Part shown: positions 23,826 to 34,078 of the stretch, piece after piece
How the letters are laid out: each line of letters begins with the position of its first letter
Position numbering within the stretch: position 1 is the stretch's first letter
Source of the DNA: Ophiocordyceps camponoti-saundersi (nom. inval.)
Taxonomy: Eukaryota > Ascomycota > Sordariomycetes > Hypocreales > Ophiocordycipitaceae
Length of the DNA: 64,000 nt
Assembly (NCBI GenBank): GCA_003339415.1
Contig: PDHQ01000115.1
Location: forward strand, 1 to 64,000
Direction: 5' to 3'
Notes under the pieces: generated by a model
Database searches by the model: none
What the model was told of the DNA's origin: nothing
Seen by the model: only the letters and a program-made list of their open reading frames with translations
Position numbers and translations under genes: made by a program

Positions 23826-24735
23826 GCCATGTCTGCTTCGGCCCCCGTATGCCCGCCGGGGACTGTACCTGGCGGGGGAATTCTCTTCAATTTTCTCTGC
23901 GACGAATTCTCTGCAGTATTCTTTGTGACGGCGTGTTATGCTTGCCAGAGACTGTACCCTGTAGGAGCAGAGAAGATGTTCTCTGCAGTGTTCCCTGCCA
24001 GGGACTGCGGCAGGGGAAGAAAAAGTATTAGTATTCTCTGTAGGGTTTTCTGTCGCGGGGACTGCACCCGGCAGGAGAAGAGAAAGTATTAGTATTCTTT
24101 ATGGTGTTTTCTGTCGGGGACTGCACTCGGCGGGAGGAGAGAAAGTATTCTCTGCAGTGTTCTCTGCTGTTCTGCCTTGCCGTATAAGACGAGGCGTCCG
24201 AGTCTTGTAAGGCCTGAATCGGGTCGAAGACCTCTTCTTGCTTGCTGGGGACTTCCGCCTGGCCGTATAAGACGAGGCGTCCGAGGCTGACAAGGCCTGA
24301 ATCGGGTCGAAGACCTGTTCTTGCTTGCTGGAGACCTGAATCGGGTCGAAGACCTGTTCCTGCTTGCTGGAGACTATACCCGGCAGGAGAAGAGAAAGTA
24401 CTCTCTAGAATGTTCTCTGTTATTCTGCCTTGCCATGTAAGACGAGGCGTCCGAGGCTTGCAAGGCCTGAATCGGGTCGAAGACCTGTTCTTCCTTGCTG
24501 GAGACTATACCCGGCTATGGAAGAGAAAATATTCTCTATAACGGCGTCTTATGCCCGCCATGTCTGCTTCGACCGAGGGACTAGGCCGCGGAGGGGGAGA
24601 CTGTCTCCTGCCGGCGTGTATGCTGGTGCCGGCGTGAGTGGTAGTGCCGGCTTGTGCCCGGCGTGTTTGCTTGTCCCGGCGTGTGGCCGGCGTGTGTGGT
24701 TGGTGCCAGCGTGTGGCCACCATGTCTGCTTATAC
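23826..24735. repeat. complex minisatellite locus with interleaved repeat units
   Basis: Several unit types recur imperfectly. CCTGAATCGGGTCGAAGACC starts at about 24213, 24296, 24335 and 24466. TAAGACGAGGCGTCCGAG starts near 24185, 24267 and 24438. GACTRYACCCGGCAGGAG followed by AAGAGAAAGTAYT occurs about six times between 23960 and 24520. CCGCCATGTCTGCTTCG is near 23826 and 24556, with a third variant near 24718. The last part (24600-24730) repeats GCCGGCGTGTG words. The units translate to similar peptides in more than one frame, but there is no consistent coding frame. Origin unknown. Confidence 0.8.
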
Positions 24736-26003
24736 CGCCGTATGTATATAATATAATAGGGGCCCGGAAGGGTAAAATAGTTGCATTGTGAGGATCCTAG
24801 CTAGGCCAGAGGCCACGTAAAGCTCACAATTGCTCTACTCTATGGTGAGTATTGAAGCTTATACATATGTGCGATGAAAGAGGAAGAAAAGGGAAGGAAA
24901 CCACAGGAAAAACTAGCTCATAATATACACGCCATAAGTCACGTGCCCACCGACATGACCCACGGTACGCACAGCTTCCAGCACTCTCCGTCACCCGCCG
25001 GACAGTTCCTACTACCTTTCTATAACAGTATCCCCACCGTAGTTATTTTACGTCGTACGCGGCGGCTACCTAGGTATTCACCGTCGAATGGCCTGATGGT
25101 CAAAGTCACTCACTTAACAGTCTGCTGCAAAGATACTGGACAAGCTGTTTTCCCCCAGCGCCGGAAGCCGCTGTTTAGCCGCGATTTAACCGCTCACTCC
25201 ATATAGACCTGCCGTGGAGAGGCCGGCCGACCTTTGTAGCCCAGCGTCGGGCAGGGAGCACAGTGTTTAACAACCACAGCTTGTGTTGCCAGGAGGCAAG
25301 GGATCACAGTCAAGTGATAAAGTGACCCCCCCTCATCGATGCGAATTACCTCTGCATCGTCGAGAAATAAAGCCAGCCAAGAACGCAATATATAGAGGAA
25401 TTCTGCACTAATAAATAAATATGCCGGCCCGGGTAGCCTCATCACGTGATTATCATCTAATATACAAGTTGTTTCCTCAGGATAACTATCCACAATCGAT
25501 AAGCCAGCCCTACCGGCCCGAGAGAGAGAGCGATAGACCGACCGACCCATGGGGCCAATGCCACGGTTAAGGGTAGAGGGTGAAGAAGGGAGAGGGGAGA
25601 CCACCAGTAACACATTGCGCCTCGGGCTCGGCAAGAAAGTCAACCACGAAGAGAATCAGCATAATAGACATGGTTGAGCCTCACGTGGACCAACAGCTCG
25701 AAACGGCTTATCCTTATTTCGCTGGCTGACATCATTCCCGGCGCTCGGGGCGGTTGCTACGGAGGGTCCGACTTCCAACTACCTACCTAGACCTAGACTC
25801 GACATCACCCGCCCTGCACCCTTCAAGGGCCCGTCAAAGCGCCGCTACCCTCGTCTTTCTTCCTCATCTCTTACCTCGGTCTATACATCTCTCGTCGTCT
25901 CTCATCCGTTCCAATTTCCTTTCGCCTCTCCCTCCCTTTCTACCACTGTTCGCAATCTCGCCTTGCTCGCCGGACCAGGTCGCTCGCCATCTCCGGATCG
26001 GCC
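24736..26003. other. intergenic and 5' region of the NT-C2 gene
   Basis: No gene is supported. The left part is mixed AT-rich sequence with CACGTG at 24940 and 25443 and a CACGTGG near 25683. The right part (about 25740-25990) is CT-rich and probably the leader of the gene starting at 26004. Confidence 0.5.
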
Positions 26004-27574
26004 ATGTCTTCGCTGAGTGGGTTTCTTTCTCCTCCCGGCTCATCCCGGAACCCTTTTCTCCATCTTCAAACCCCTTTGCTAACGGTTCTACAGTCGGCAA
26101 GACGCGCAAGGTAGACATACAGACCCGCGAGACTCTATTCTGTCTTCACGTCTAGACCATTTACACTGACTCAGTGCCGGCTAGCCCAAATTTGAGCTAC
26201 ATCTCAAGGTGAGACCTTCTTCAATTTCCTATCATCAATACGCCATAACCTCGTTGTTCCCCTACGATGCTCAACCCCCCGAGTGCAGATATACGACCTC
26301 AACAACGTGCCCCTCGTCTCCGGCCAGTCCTACATAAAATGGCACCTAGCCCACTCGATGCACGCCGAGCACCGCGGCCGCACAGCAAAATGTCCGGTGG
26401 CAAATCATCAAGTCGACTACGGCTTCGCCAGGCTGGTTCCCTCAGTGCGCATCTCCATTGACAAGAACAACCATCTGGCCGAGTGCCCGATCGAGTTTGA
26501 GATTGTTCAGGAGTTTAGCGTGACGGAGAAGATTACCCTCGGTCATGTGAGGCTCAACCTCAGCGAGTACGTGGGCGAGAGCGAAGTCCTGGCAAAGGAG
26601 ACGACTCCGGTTCCTCCAACACGACAGCAATCGGTCAGCAGCGCGTCGACGAACCAGTCATCGACCGCGCACGCACCTCCCGTGCCCGAGGCTCGGCACG
26701 TAGAGGATGGCGTTGTTCGCCGCTACCTCATGTTCGATAGCAAGGTCAACAGCACCCTCAAGCTCGGCATTCTCATGGCTCAGGTTGACGGTGAGCGCAA
26801 CTTTGTCGCCCCCGTTCTGCGCTCCGCTCCCGTCTTCGGCTCCCTAGCCGGCTTCCAGGAGCCAATCCAGGCCGAAGACGACCCTGGCTGTACGTTTCCA
26901 TTTATTCTGCCCCCCCTTCCGTCTTCTTCGTCCTCTTCTAATAAGCCATGTCAGCGCTCCCCAATTTAACCAAAAGCCGTGACGCCTACGAGTTACAAGA
27001 TCTATACCGTCGCACCCTTGCCGCCGCATGGGTCCGACAACCATCCGAACTCCCCGCCGACGAATGCATCGAGGACATCTTCTCCGGCGGAAACGGGTGG
27101 AAACCGATGAAAAGCACCATCAACTTGACACCCGACACCGACGACGACGACAACAATACCAACAACAACAACCACACCAACACCAACGGCAACACCATCC
27201 GCTCCGCAAACTCAACCCTCCGCCCCAGCGACTTCCGCCGCCTCCAGCCCCCCCCACCATCAAGCCCAGGGCGCCACCACCGCCGCACCGTAAGCGCCTC
27301 CAGCGACCGCAGCAGCAGCAACACGGTGACGGGGAAGCCGATCCGGCGAACGGTCCGCATAGCCCGTCCCGGCAGCCGTGACCTTCGGGAGGACGACGCG
27401 GCTAGCGTCCGCAGCGCCAGCATCGGTAGCATCGCCCCCACGCTCGGAAGCGGTAGCGACGCCGATCGCAGGGGCGACGATGGTGGTTCTTCTACGAGTC
27501 GTCTTAGAGAGGTGGGCGAGTCGGATCTGAGGTCTGATTTGATGGCATGGGAGTTACCTGGCGTGGCGTCTTGA
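26004..27574 (+). CDS. NT-C2 (EEIG1/EHBP1 N-terminal C2) domain protein
   Basis: Five exons: 26004-26016, 26094-26110, 26186-26209, 26289-26889 and 26955-27574, giving 424 residues. Three tiny first exons (13, 17 and 24 bases) join to MSSLIGKTRKPKFELHLK and continue into exon 4 as IYDLNNVPLVSGQSYIKWHL, the expected start of an NT-C2 domain. The domain runs to about residue 200 (PIEFEIVQEFSVTEKITLG, LGHVRLNLSEYV, and GVVRRYLMFDSKVNSTLKLG). NT-C2 domains are predicted membrane- or cytoskeleton-binding C2-like modules. Exon 5 begins SLPNLTKSRDAYELQDLYRR, then becomes a disordered Asn/Ser/Arg-rich tail ending DLMAWELPGVAS. Introns are 65-79 bases with GTGGGT, GTAGAC, GTGAGA and GTACGT donors. Fungal members are largely uncharacterised. 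The small 5' exons rest on conservation from memory and need transcript proof. Confidence 0.85.
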
Positions 27575-27990
27575 AAAGAAAAGGAGGGGAGGACTTTCAT
27601 CGGAAGTGAGTGGAATGAGATGGAAAAGGAACTTGAAAGGAACAGGGGGAAAGAGATATATATAAAGACACATGTCATTGAGCAAAGCCTTCGACAGGAT
27701 CTAACAATTCCTTTTTCTTTTACCAAAACCCGATTCCGCGATCCTCGTGAAGAAAAGAAGAAAAAAATGTCTATACCCGATGCTAAACAGAACAAGTCAA
27801 AAAAAAAGGGGGGGGGGGGGGGGGGGGGGGAGCAGAGCACGACCGGAGACCCGCTATTCTATACACCAGCATGCTGCGCAGGCAGCACCACACCCNNNNN
27901 NNNNNCTAGGGCGAGGGGTGACGGGGGGCGGGCGAGTGGGCAGGAGTACAGGGCAGGCGGGACGAGAGGGCGGGGTGATGTTGGAGGCCA

Positions 27991-28028
<38 letters not shown>

Positions 28029-28096
28029 AGAAGGAAAGAAAAGCGCGGAAACACCTATTTTTTATATCGACTTCTTGGATAGGAAAATCCCCCCCC
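27575..28096. other. intergenic with long G runs and a sequence gap
   Basis: Convergent 3' ends of the NT-C2 gene and SSZ1. A run of A then about 23 G lies at 27808-27830, an N10 assembly gap at 27896-27905, and about 37 G at 27991-28027. No gene. The G runs and Ns suggest sequencing collapse, so the true length is uncertain. Confidence 0.8.
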
Positions 28097-29929
28097 TTAT
28101 GGCGCGGCCAGCGTCCCTCGCACCCCGCCCTTGCTGCCGACTTCGCGCGCTGTGACGGTGACGGACAGGTCAGCCGCGACGTTGATGGTGACCTCTACCC
28201 TACCGCCCTTCTTGACGGTCTTGACGGCGAGCTCAGCGAGACGTTTCCCGACTTTCCACTGCCTTTCTCTCTTGTCCTGTTCCTCTTCGTCTTCGTCGTC
28301 GTCGTCGTCTGAGTCTTCGCCGGTTGACTTGTCGCCGTTGGCGACGGCTTGCTTGGGCGGTGGCTTTGTGACGTTGATGTGGGTGCCGCCCTCGACTATT
28401 TTGACGATGAAGTCGCCGCCTACGTCCTTTGGCATGTTGAGGTGGACGATTCGTCGGGCGGGAGCGGCCGTCTCGGCTTGCATGATGGGGGTGAAGACTT
28501 CGTCGCCGTCTGGGCCGACGGCGACGACGCCGATGGCGTTGGAGATGTGGTTGACTGTCGTGACGGCCGGGTGCGTCGACTGCTCGATGTCGCTCGCCTC
28601 GTACTCCTGGATCAGGGACGCTTGCAGGGCGGCGCCACGGGCTTGCAGCTCCGACGGGTTGACGGCTGTCGTGCTCGTCGCCGGCGCCAGGATCTTGGTT
28701 GTCGGGGGAAACATGTCAACCAGGTTGCGGGCGATGCGAGGCGTGTGCGACGTGCCACCGCACATGATGACCTCGTCAATATCGAGCACATCCAGCCCGG
28801 CTTTCTTGACGGCGCCTTCGACCAGCCGATTGAAGCCGGCCATGACGCTGCGACCCAACATCTCGTATCGCACCCTGTTGAGCGTCATGGAAAAGTCGTA
28901 GCCGTCAGCCAAGCTCTCGACGCTGAACTGAGCGTTGTTCCCCAGGCTGAGGGCCTTTTTCGTCGCCTCGGCCTCTAACCTTAGCTTGGCTAGGCTTTTG
29001 GGGTTAGAGCGGGGATCGGTGTTGTGCTTCTTCATGAACTCCTTGGAGAAGTGGTCCATGAGAGCCTGGTCGAGCTGTACACCGGCAAATTCGTAGTCGT
29101 GTACGGTGGCCAAGATGGTGTACATGCCACCTCGAGAGGCAACGACGGCGACGTCGGAGCGCGTGCCGCCAAAGTCGGCCACCACCACCATCTTATCCTC
29201 GATGACAGCCTCAGGTCGCGCATCGTACGCGAGAACAGCGGCGACGGGGTCGGAGATGAGCTGCAGCACCTCGACGCCAGCGGCGTTGACGGCCTCAGTC
29301 AGGGCATCGCGCTGCTTGTCGCCGCAGTCGGTCGGGACCGTGATGACGGCCGAAGTGACTTTCTTGCCCAAGTACTCGGAAGCCGAGTGGATAAGACGCC
29401 GCAGGTAGCGGGTAGCGGCCTCGGTGACAGACAGCGAAGTCGGCTCGTCGTCGGGCCCTTTATCCCTGACGGAGAAGGAGACGGCTCCGGCTGAGTCGAG
29501 GGGATGCGCCGACGCATGGCAGTGAGTCGGGTCGATGGCCTTGAACCTGCAGGGTAAAAGAAGAGATGACGTTAGCTTCGACATCTCCGTGATGGTCTTT
29601 CTGTATACTGACTCTTTCCCTAGAAAGTCGCGGAAGTGTGCAATGGTGTTGCTCGGGTTGCGGACGAGAAACGCCTTGGCATGGGAGCCGTAGTACTCGT
29701 CTCCGTCAACGTAGGATAGAATCGTCGGAATCTGACGGTCTGTTCCTATCGTCAGTAAAGAGTCACCGCACTCATCAAGCAATGACAAACCTCCGTCTTC
29801 ATTGGCAATCACCTCTGCCTTGTCGTCGATGGTGAAAGCAATCGAGCTGTTGGAGTTACCAAAGGCGATGCCAATCACCACCCGCTCAGCCGGCTCCACG
29901 CCAGGCTTGGCGCCTCTACTCTGAGACAT
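28097..29929 (-). CDS. SSZ1: ribosome-associated Hsp70-like chaperone Ssz1
   Basis: Three exons on the minus strand: 29929-29791, 29739-29613 and 29546-28097, giving 571 residues. Both introns (29740-29790, 51 bases; 29547-29612, 66 bases) are multiples of three and stop-free, so the unspliced frame also reads through as 610 residues. Splicing restores the conserved EDGDRQIPTILSY and DFLGKEFKAIDPTH. The protein is the atypical Hsp70 of the ribosome-associated complex (with zuotin) that assists nascent chains. It shows an N-terminal nucleotide-binding domain starting VVIGIAFGNSNSSIAF, VVVADFGGTRSDVAVV and VIMCGGTSHTPRIARNL. The C-terminal part is short compared with classical Hsp70, and an acidic DDDDDEDEEE insert is present near its middle. 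No ER or mitochondrial signal is seen; it is cytosolic. Confidence 0.93.
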   Translation of the reverse strand: MSQSRGAKPGVEPAERVVIGIAFGNSNSSIAFTIDDKAEVIANEDGGLSLLDECGDSLLTIGTDRQIPTILSYVDGDEYYGSHAKAFLVRNPSNTIAHFRDFLGKESVYRKTITEMSKLTSSLLLPCRFKAIDPTHCHASAHPLDSAGAVSFSVRDKGPDDEPTSLSVTEAATRYLRRLIHSASEYLGKKVTSAVITVPTDCGDKQRDALTEAVNAAGVEVLQLISDPVAAVLAYDARPEAVIEDKMVVVADFGGTRSDVAVVASRGGMYTILATVHDYEFAGVQLDQALMDHFSKEFMKKHNTDPRSNPKSLAKLRLEAEATKKALSLGNNAQFSVESLADGYDFSMTLNRVRYEMLGRSVMAGFNRLVEGAVKKAGLDVLDIDEVIMCGGTSHTPRIARNLVDMFPPTTKILAPATSTTAVNPSELQARGAALQASLIQEYEASDIEQSTHPAVTTVNHISNAIGVVAVGPDGDEVFTPIMQAETAAPARRIVHLNMPKDVGGDFIVKIVEGGTHINVTKPPPKQAVANGDKSTGEDSDDDDDEDEEEQDKRERQWKVGKRLAELAVKTVKKGGRVEVTINVAADLSVTVTAREVGSKGGVRGTLAAP

Positions 29930-30282
29930 TCGATGAGAGCTTTAGGAATAAGTGAAGATCCGATATTGACGTCCTGTGAAGGAGCTTGGCTTCTAAACGC
30001 CTTCCTCGATTTCTATAGCGAGGGGAGGAAACTTTTGGTGAGCGAAGACGGGCAGGTTAGAAAAAAATATAGCAGGCGGCGGTACGTACCTTTCCAACCA
30101 TCTGAGATCCTCTTTAGGTGGGGACTGAGAAGCAATTCAGCCAATGGAATGACGAGAAGAAACGACACCTGCAGTGATTACATAACGCTCAATCACTGCA
30201 AGGAAGCCATCGTCGCCGACTTCTAACGACACATGTATGTACATATGTACGGCCCTTCATCAGCCTTCTTTCTCCTCAAGCC
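29930..30282. other. divergent promoter shared by SSZ1 and RRP40
   Basis: Only 353 bases separate the start codons of two divergently transcribed genes, both needed for growth-linked RNA or protein synthesis. An ATGTATGTACATATGTAC-type alternating stretch lies at 30233-30249. No gene. Confidence 0.6.
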
Positions 30283-31097
30283 ATGACCACAGACTCGGAC
30301 TTCGTTCTTCCAGGCGACGAAATCGACGCCTCGCTGATACCGTCGCACCCCAAGAAGCAGCTACGTCTAGGCCCGGGACTGCGCCATGTCCCCCCCAACG
30401 CCATTCTTCCCTCACTGGCCGGCCGGCTGGTAATAGACCGGCGTAAGAACGCGATGCTTGTCGAGACGAGCGCCGGACGCGTATGTACAGTCCTCTTCGC
30501 CCTTTTCTGTCTTTGTTTGATTCATATGTATGTCGTTCTCGCTAACGATTCTACAAGTATCTTCCCCGTGCCGGCGAACTCGTCATCGGCACCATCCTGA
30601 AAACCTCTACGGACCTATTTCACGTCCTCCTCTCCGACCACGCCGCACCCGCTCTCCTCCCCCAGCTTTCCTTCGAGGGCGCATCTCGGAAGACGCGACC
30701 GATGCTCGCCGCCGGCGCCCTCGTCTACGCCCGCGTCAGCCTAGCCGACAAGCACATGGACGCGGAGCTTGAGTGCGTCTCGCCCACGACCGGCAAATCG
30801 GATGGCCTGGGGCCCTTGGTCGGCGGCATGCTTTTCCACATCTCGCTCGGCATGGCTCGCAGGCTCATGATGCCCAAGGCGGCTACCGATGGGAAGCTTG
30901 TTGTGCTCGACGAGCTCGCTGCTCTGGGTCTGCAGTTCGAGACGGCTACGGGGAGGAACGGCAGACTCTGGGTTGACAGTGAGGACGTCAAGACGGTCAT
31001 TGCCGTCGGGAGGGCCGTTCAGGAGACGGACGAGAAAAAGTTATCGATCGCGGACCAGAGAAAATTGGTTAGAAGAATCACCAAGCCTTCGAGCTGA
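30283..31097 (+). CDS. RRP40: exosome RNA-binding subunit Rrp40
   Basis: Two exons, 30283-30480 and 30558-31097, separated by a 77-base intron with GTATGT donor, GCTAACG branch and CAAG acceptor. The product is 245 residues, matching yeast Rrp40 (240). It forms the S1/KH cap of the RNA exosome, which degrades and trims RNA 3' ends in nucleus and cytoplasm. Visible signs are the N-terminal VLPGDEID, GPGLRHV, and an S1 region (YLPRAGELVIGTI across the splice site, then FHVLLSD, and GALVYARV with ELECVSPTTGKSDGLGPL). A KH-type segment follows from GGMLFHISLGMARRL through LGLQFETATGRNGRLWV. It is divergent from SSZ1 with a short shared promoter. Confidence 0.93.
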
Positions 31098-31335
31098 TCC
31101 TCACGAAAATTGCTTGCTGCCTTGTCACACTCCTAGCGAGAAACGAGACGTCGACACCCATTTTCCAAAGATCGGCTATTTCTGGGAGGCATTATCCTCT
31201 TTACATGACACTATGCAGTCACCCGTAAAGCATAGGTAGGCATCCTCCAGACTGCCTCTAGGGCAACGGCCTTTTCTCATCACCGGACCGTGGCCGAGGG
31301 ATCACCACAGGACGGCGCTCACTAATCATTCATTT

Positions 31336-32890
31336 TCAAGTGTCGATTATGACAGGGCTGTAATTTTGGCTTGTGCCGTGCTTGGACATCATGTGTCTCC
31401 TCCAGTTGTCCCTCCTGGAAAAGCTTCTACCGCCGGCGTGGTGGTAGATGCAGTCTGGGATTGGGCAATGAAACCTCCTCCTCTGTTCGTGCCTCTCGTT
31501 AATGTGCCGGTCCAGATGAGTTTTGGTGCCGAACGCCCTGTCGCAGCCGCTATATGTGCATTTATGGGCTTTGCTGTGATATCGTTGGTGATGTCTATCG
31601 AGGTCAGCTTGTCGAATCCAGAAGATAGGATGCCGAAGCAAGGGCTTACTTTAGTTTGTGAAGCTGGTCAAAGAACTGGCTGCACCCCGGCTCGTCGCAG
31701 CGGAAGAAGCCCGTCTCGTCGCGTGACACCGTATTGGGCGACTTGGGCGAGTTGCTGGATTGGGAGTCGGGGCTTGTGAGCCATCCTTCCCTTGGACTGT
31801 CAGGGGCATGGGCCATGCTAGGAGGCGATAGGTCCATGGGTGTGGACTGGTCGGAGTAGTAACTGTGTGGCGGGACGTCGTTGCTGATCTGGGCCGGATG
31901 TTGCCCAGGTAGTGCTGCTTGGTTAAGGATGACGGCAGGGGGGCGCTGCAATACTGTGGGGGAGTTTCCGAAGCCGTCGGTGTGATTCAGAGGAGGAGAA
32001 GAAGAGGTTTCTGCGGTGCCAGAATCGTCGACATGGTCCGACGACCACAAGATCTCTGGATCATCGTTGCCGCCGTTTGCCGAAGGAGGAGACGGCGAGC
32101 TTAGAAGGGGGCCGCCGTGGGTATACGCCAACAACTCCTGCTCTTTGCGATGCCAGACTTCAGACTCGGTGCTCGCCGGCATGATGTCCATGGGGTTGAC
32201 GGTTCCCGGCGCCGGATACGAAGGCGGCGACGACGAGGCGCTCCTAGACATCTGCTGATCGATAGCTTGCGACGGCCAAGACTGGACGACGCTCGTCTTC
32301 CATATCGCGATGGTCGGGCCGCTTCTCGAGGAGATCTCCGGCCCGTCAGGACGGTCTGCATGTCCGCTTCCCTGCCGCAACAGGCGTTTGATCCTGTCTT
32401 TCAACGAGCTGGAGGTGGAAGGGACCTTGTGAACATCAGGATAAGACGATGGCGCAATCACGCCCAGCGGCTGCTCAGGCGGCACCGAAGCGTTGTAATA
32501 GTCGGCGCTCATCCCCTGTCCGACATGATGATCCCTCCCGTCCGACGGTTGAGCCAGACAAATGCCCTCATCATCCAAGGCGGGAGAGGAAGAAGAAGCC
32601 TGCTGGCTCCTCCGACTCCAGTCCGATTCCTTAGTAGGCGCCTGGTGAAGCTCAACATGGTTCTGGTGTGAGTACGCCGACGGAAGCCGGCCGGTCTCAG
32701 CATCGAGTCTTGCCCTTCGCCTCCGTTTGACCAGGCCGACGATGATGGGATAGAGACATAGAGCGAGTAGGAAGATGACGACTCCGACGACGGTGCCCGC
32801 AACGGCGCTGTCGCCCAGCTCGCGCCGGAGGAGGACGGCGCGGCTGACGATGAGCCTCATGGTTGTGGGTTGGTTGTGTGGGGTGTACAT
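31336..32890 (-). CDS. membrane-anchored C2H2 zinc-finger protein
   Basis: Two exons on the minus strand, 32890-31650 and 31594-31336, around a 55-base intron (GTAAGC donor, GCTGAC branch, ATAG acceptor), giving 499 residues. A second Met at residue 11 may be the true start. A single hydrophobic span lies at about 30-54 (VAGTVVGVVIFLLALCLYPI) followed by KRRRRAR, so the rest should face the cytosol or nucleus. Residues 60-390 are disordered and rich in Ser and Pro. The C-terminus holds three C2H2-type fingers. The first, FRCDEPGCSQFFDQLHKLK, is completed across the splice junction by HHQRYH; then CTYSGCDRAF...HINERH; then CPIPDC...HMMSKH with a longer loop. The arrangement suggests a membrane-tethered transcription factor, but no cleavage site is proven. 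Confidence 0.82.
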
Positions 32891-34078
32891 GGACGGAGAT
32901 GGTGGCTCTTTTGACTCAGATCATGATGGGCGGAATTTGTTTCTTCTCGTCTTTGTCATGAGGAAGAAGACATGAAGGAGGAAGTCATCAAGGAGGTATT
33001 CATCAAGGAAGAAGAGGGAAAAATCTCGGGATGAAATTCCTCGATCGAGGCAGAAAATGCTGGTCATCAAAAAGCGTACGATGAAGAAGAAGAAGAAGAG
33101 GCAAGAGGGGACTCGGCCTCAACACCGCCCCTCCCAGTAAGAACAAGCCCTTTACAGTGTCGGCTTCTTCACCCCACACGGCTCTAAGGATCCCATCAAG
33201 GCCCCATCTCATCATTCAACCGATAGTCTCGTCTTTCTATGTAAGCGCCTCTGCGGCTGATACGATGGTTTTCTTACACAGTACATATTATACATACCAA
33301 GCCTCCACTTCCTCCAATCTGTATGTATGACTTTCAGCTCGACTCTCTCCCCCCTCTGGCCCACTCGGGGCAGATTCGAGGTGCTTGAGTCAATGCCTTT
33401 GTATTCCCTGCCGGTATCCGTCTTCTCCGCTGGAAAGGGACGGATACAGGCATATGTATGTGCCAACTCGGATACGTACATAAATGTCCGTAGGCATGTA
33501 CTGTGCGGGATCCTGCAGCATCCCCCCTCCCCCCCCCCTTGTTGGCGTCTCTAAGAATAGAGATGATGATGATGGATGGCTTCCGTCTTGTCTTACTCTT
33601 TCTTCTACGGATATATCCGTACGTACAACATGCATGCCTCTACCAACTGCATCCTTCTTCGTATCCCATCTGATTCATCCTCTCTCTTATTTCAACTCCC
33701 AGGTATGAATGTATGTACTTCCACCCTACCCTCTGCAATCGAGTCTCGATCCATCGCCGTCTTACCAGGATTTTCCCTACTTTTGCACATGACAAGCCAT
33801 CATCATCCTCATCATACTTCCCTCCGTACATATATGTATGTATTCCTCTAGCATGAATAGACATACGCACCTAGTTAGGAGCATATGTATATACATACCT
33901 ACATACATACATACATCATCCGGCCTGCTCCCCCCCCTGCTCTGTCCACCCTCATGCGGCCGACCACCATGGAACTGCCTACTTACCTGCCCATAGCCAG
34001 TCCATCACACCTCCATCTCTCTCTTCCCCCCTCTCTCTCTCTCTCACACACACACTCCACCCCTTTCCTTGCGCCTTC
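32891..34078. other. intergenic with TGTA/CATA microsatellites
   Basis: No gene is supported. Repeated CATATGTATG, CATACATAC and CGTACATA words occur at 33450-33490, 33600-33640, 33830-33850 and 33885-33920. A GAAGAAG run lies near 33083-33100 and CT-rich sequence at 34015-34060. Confidence 0.5.

Noticed and set aside
23805..24756. Short ORFs in the minisatellite with repeated GDYTR-like peptides
   Set aside because: The peptide repeats only mirror the DNA repeat; frames shift between units and stops are frequent.
28131..29494. Plus-strand ORFs of 156-256 codons opposite SSZ1
   Set aside because: Shadow frames of the Hsp70-like gene.
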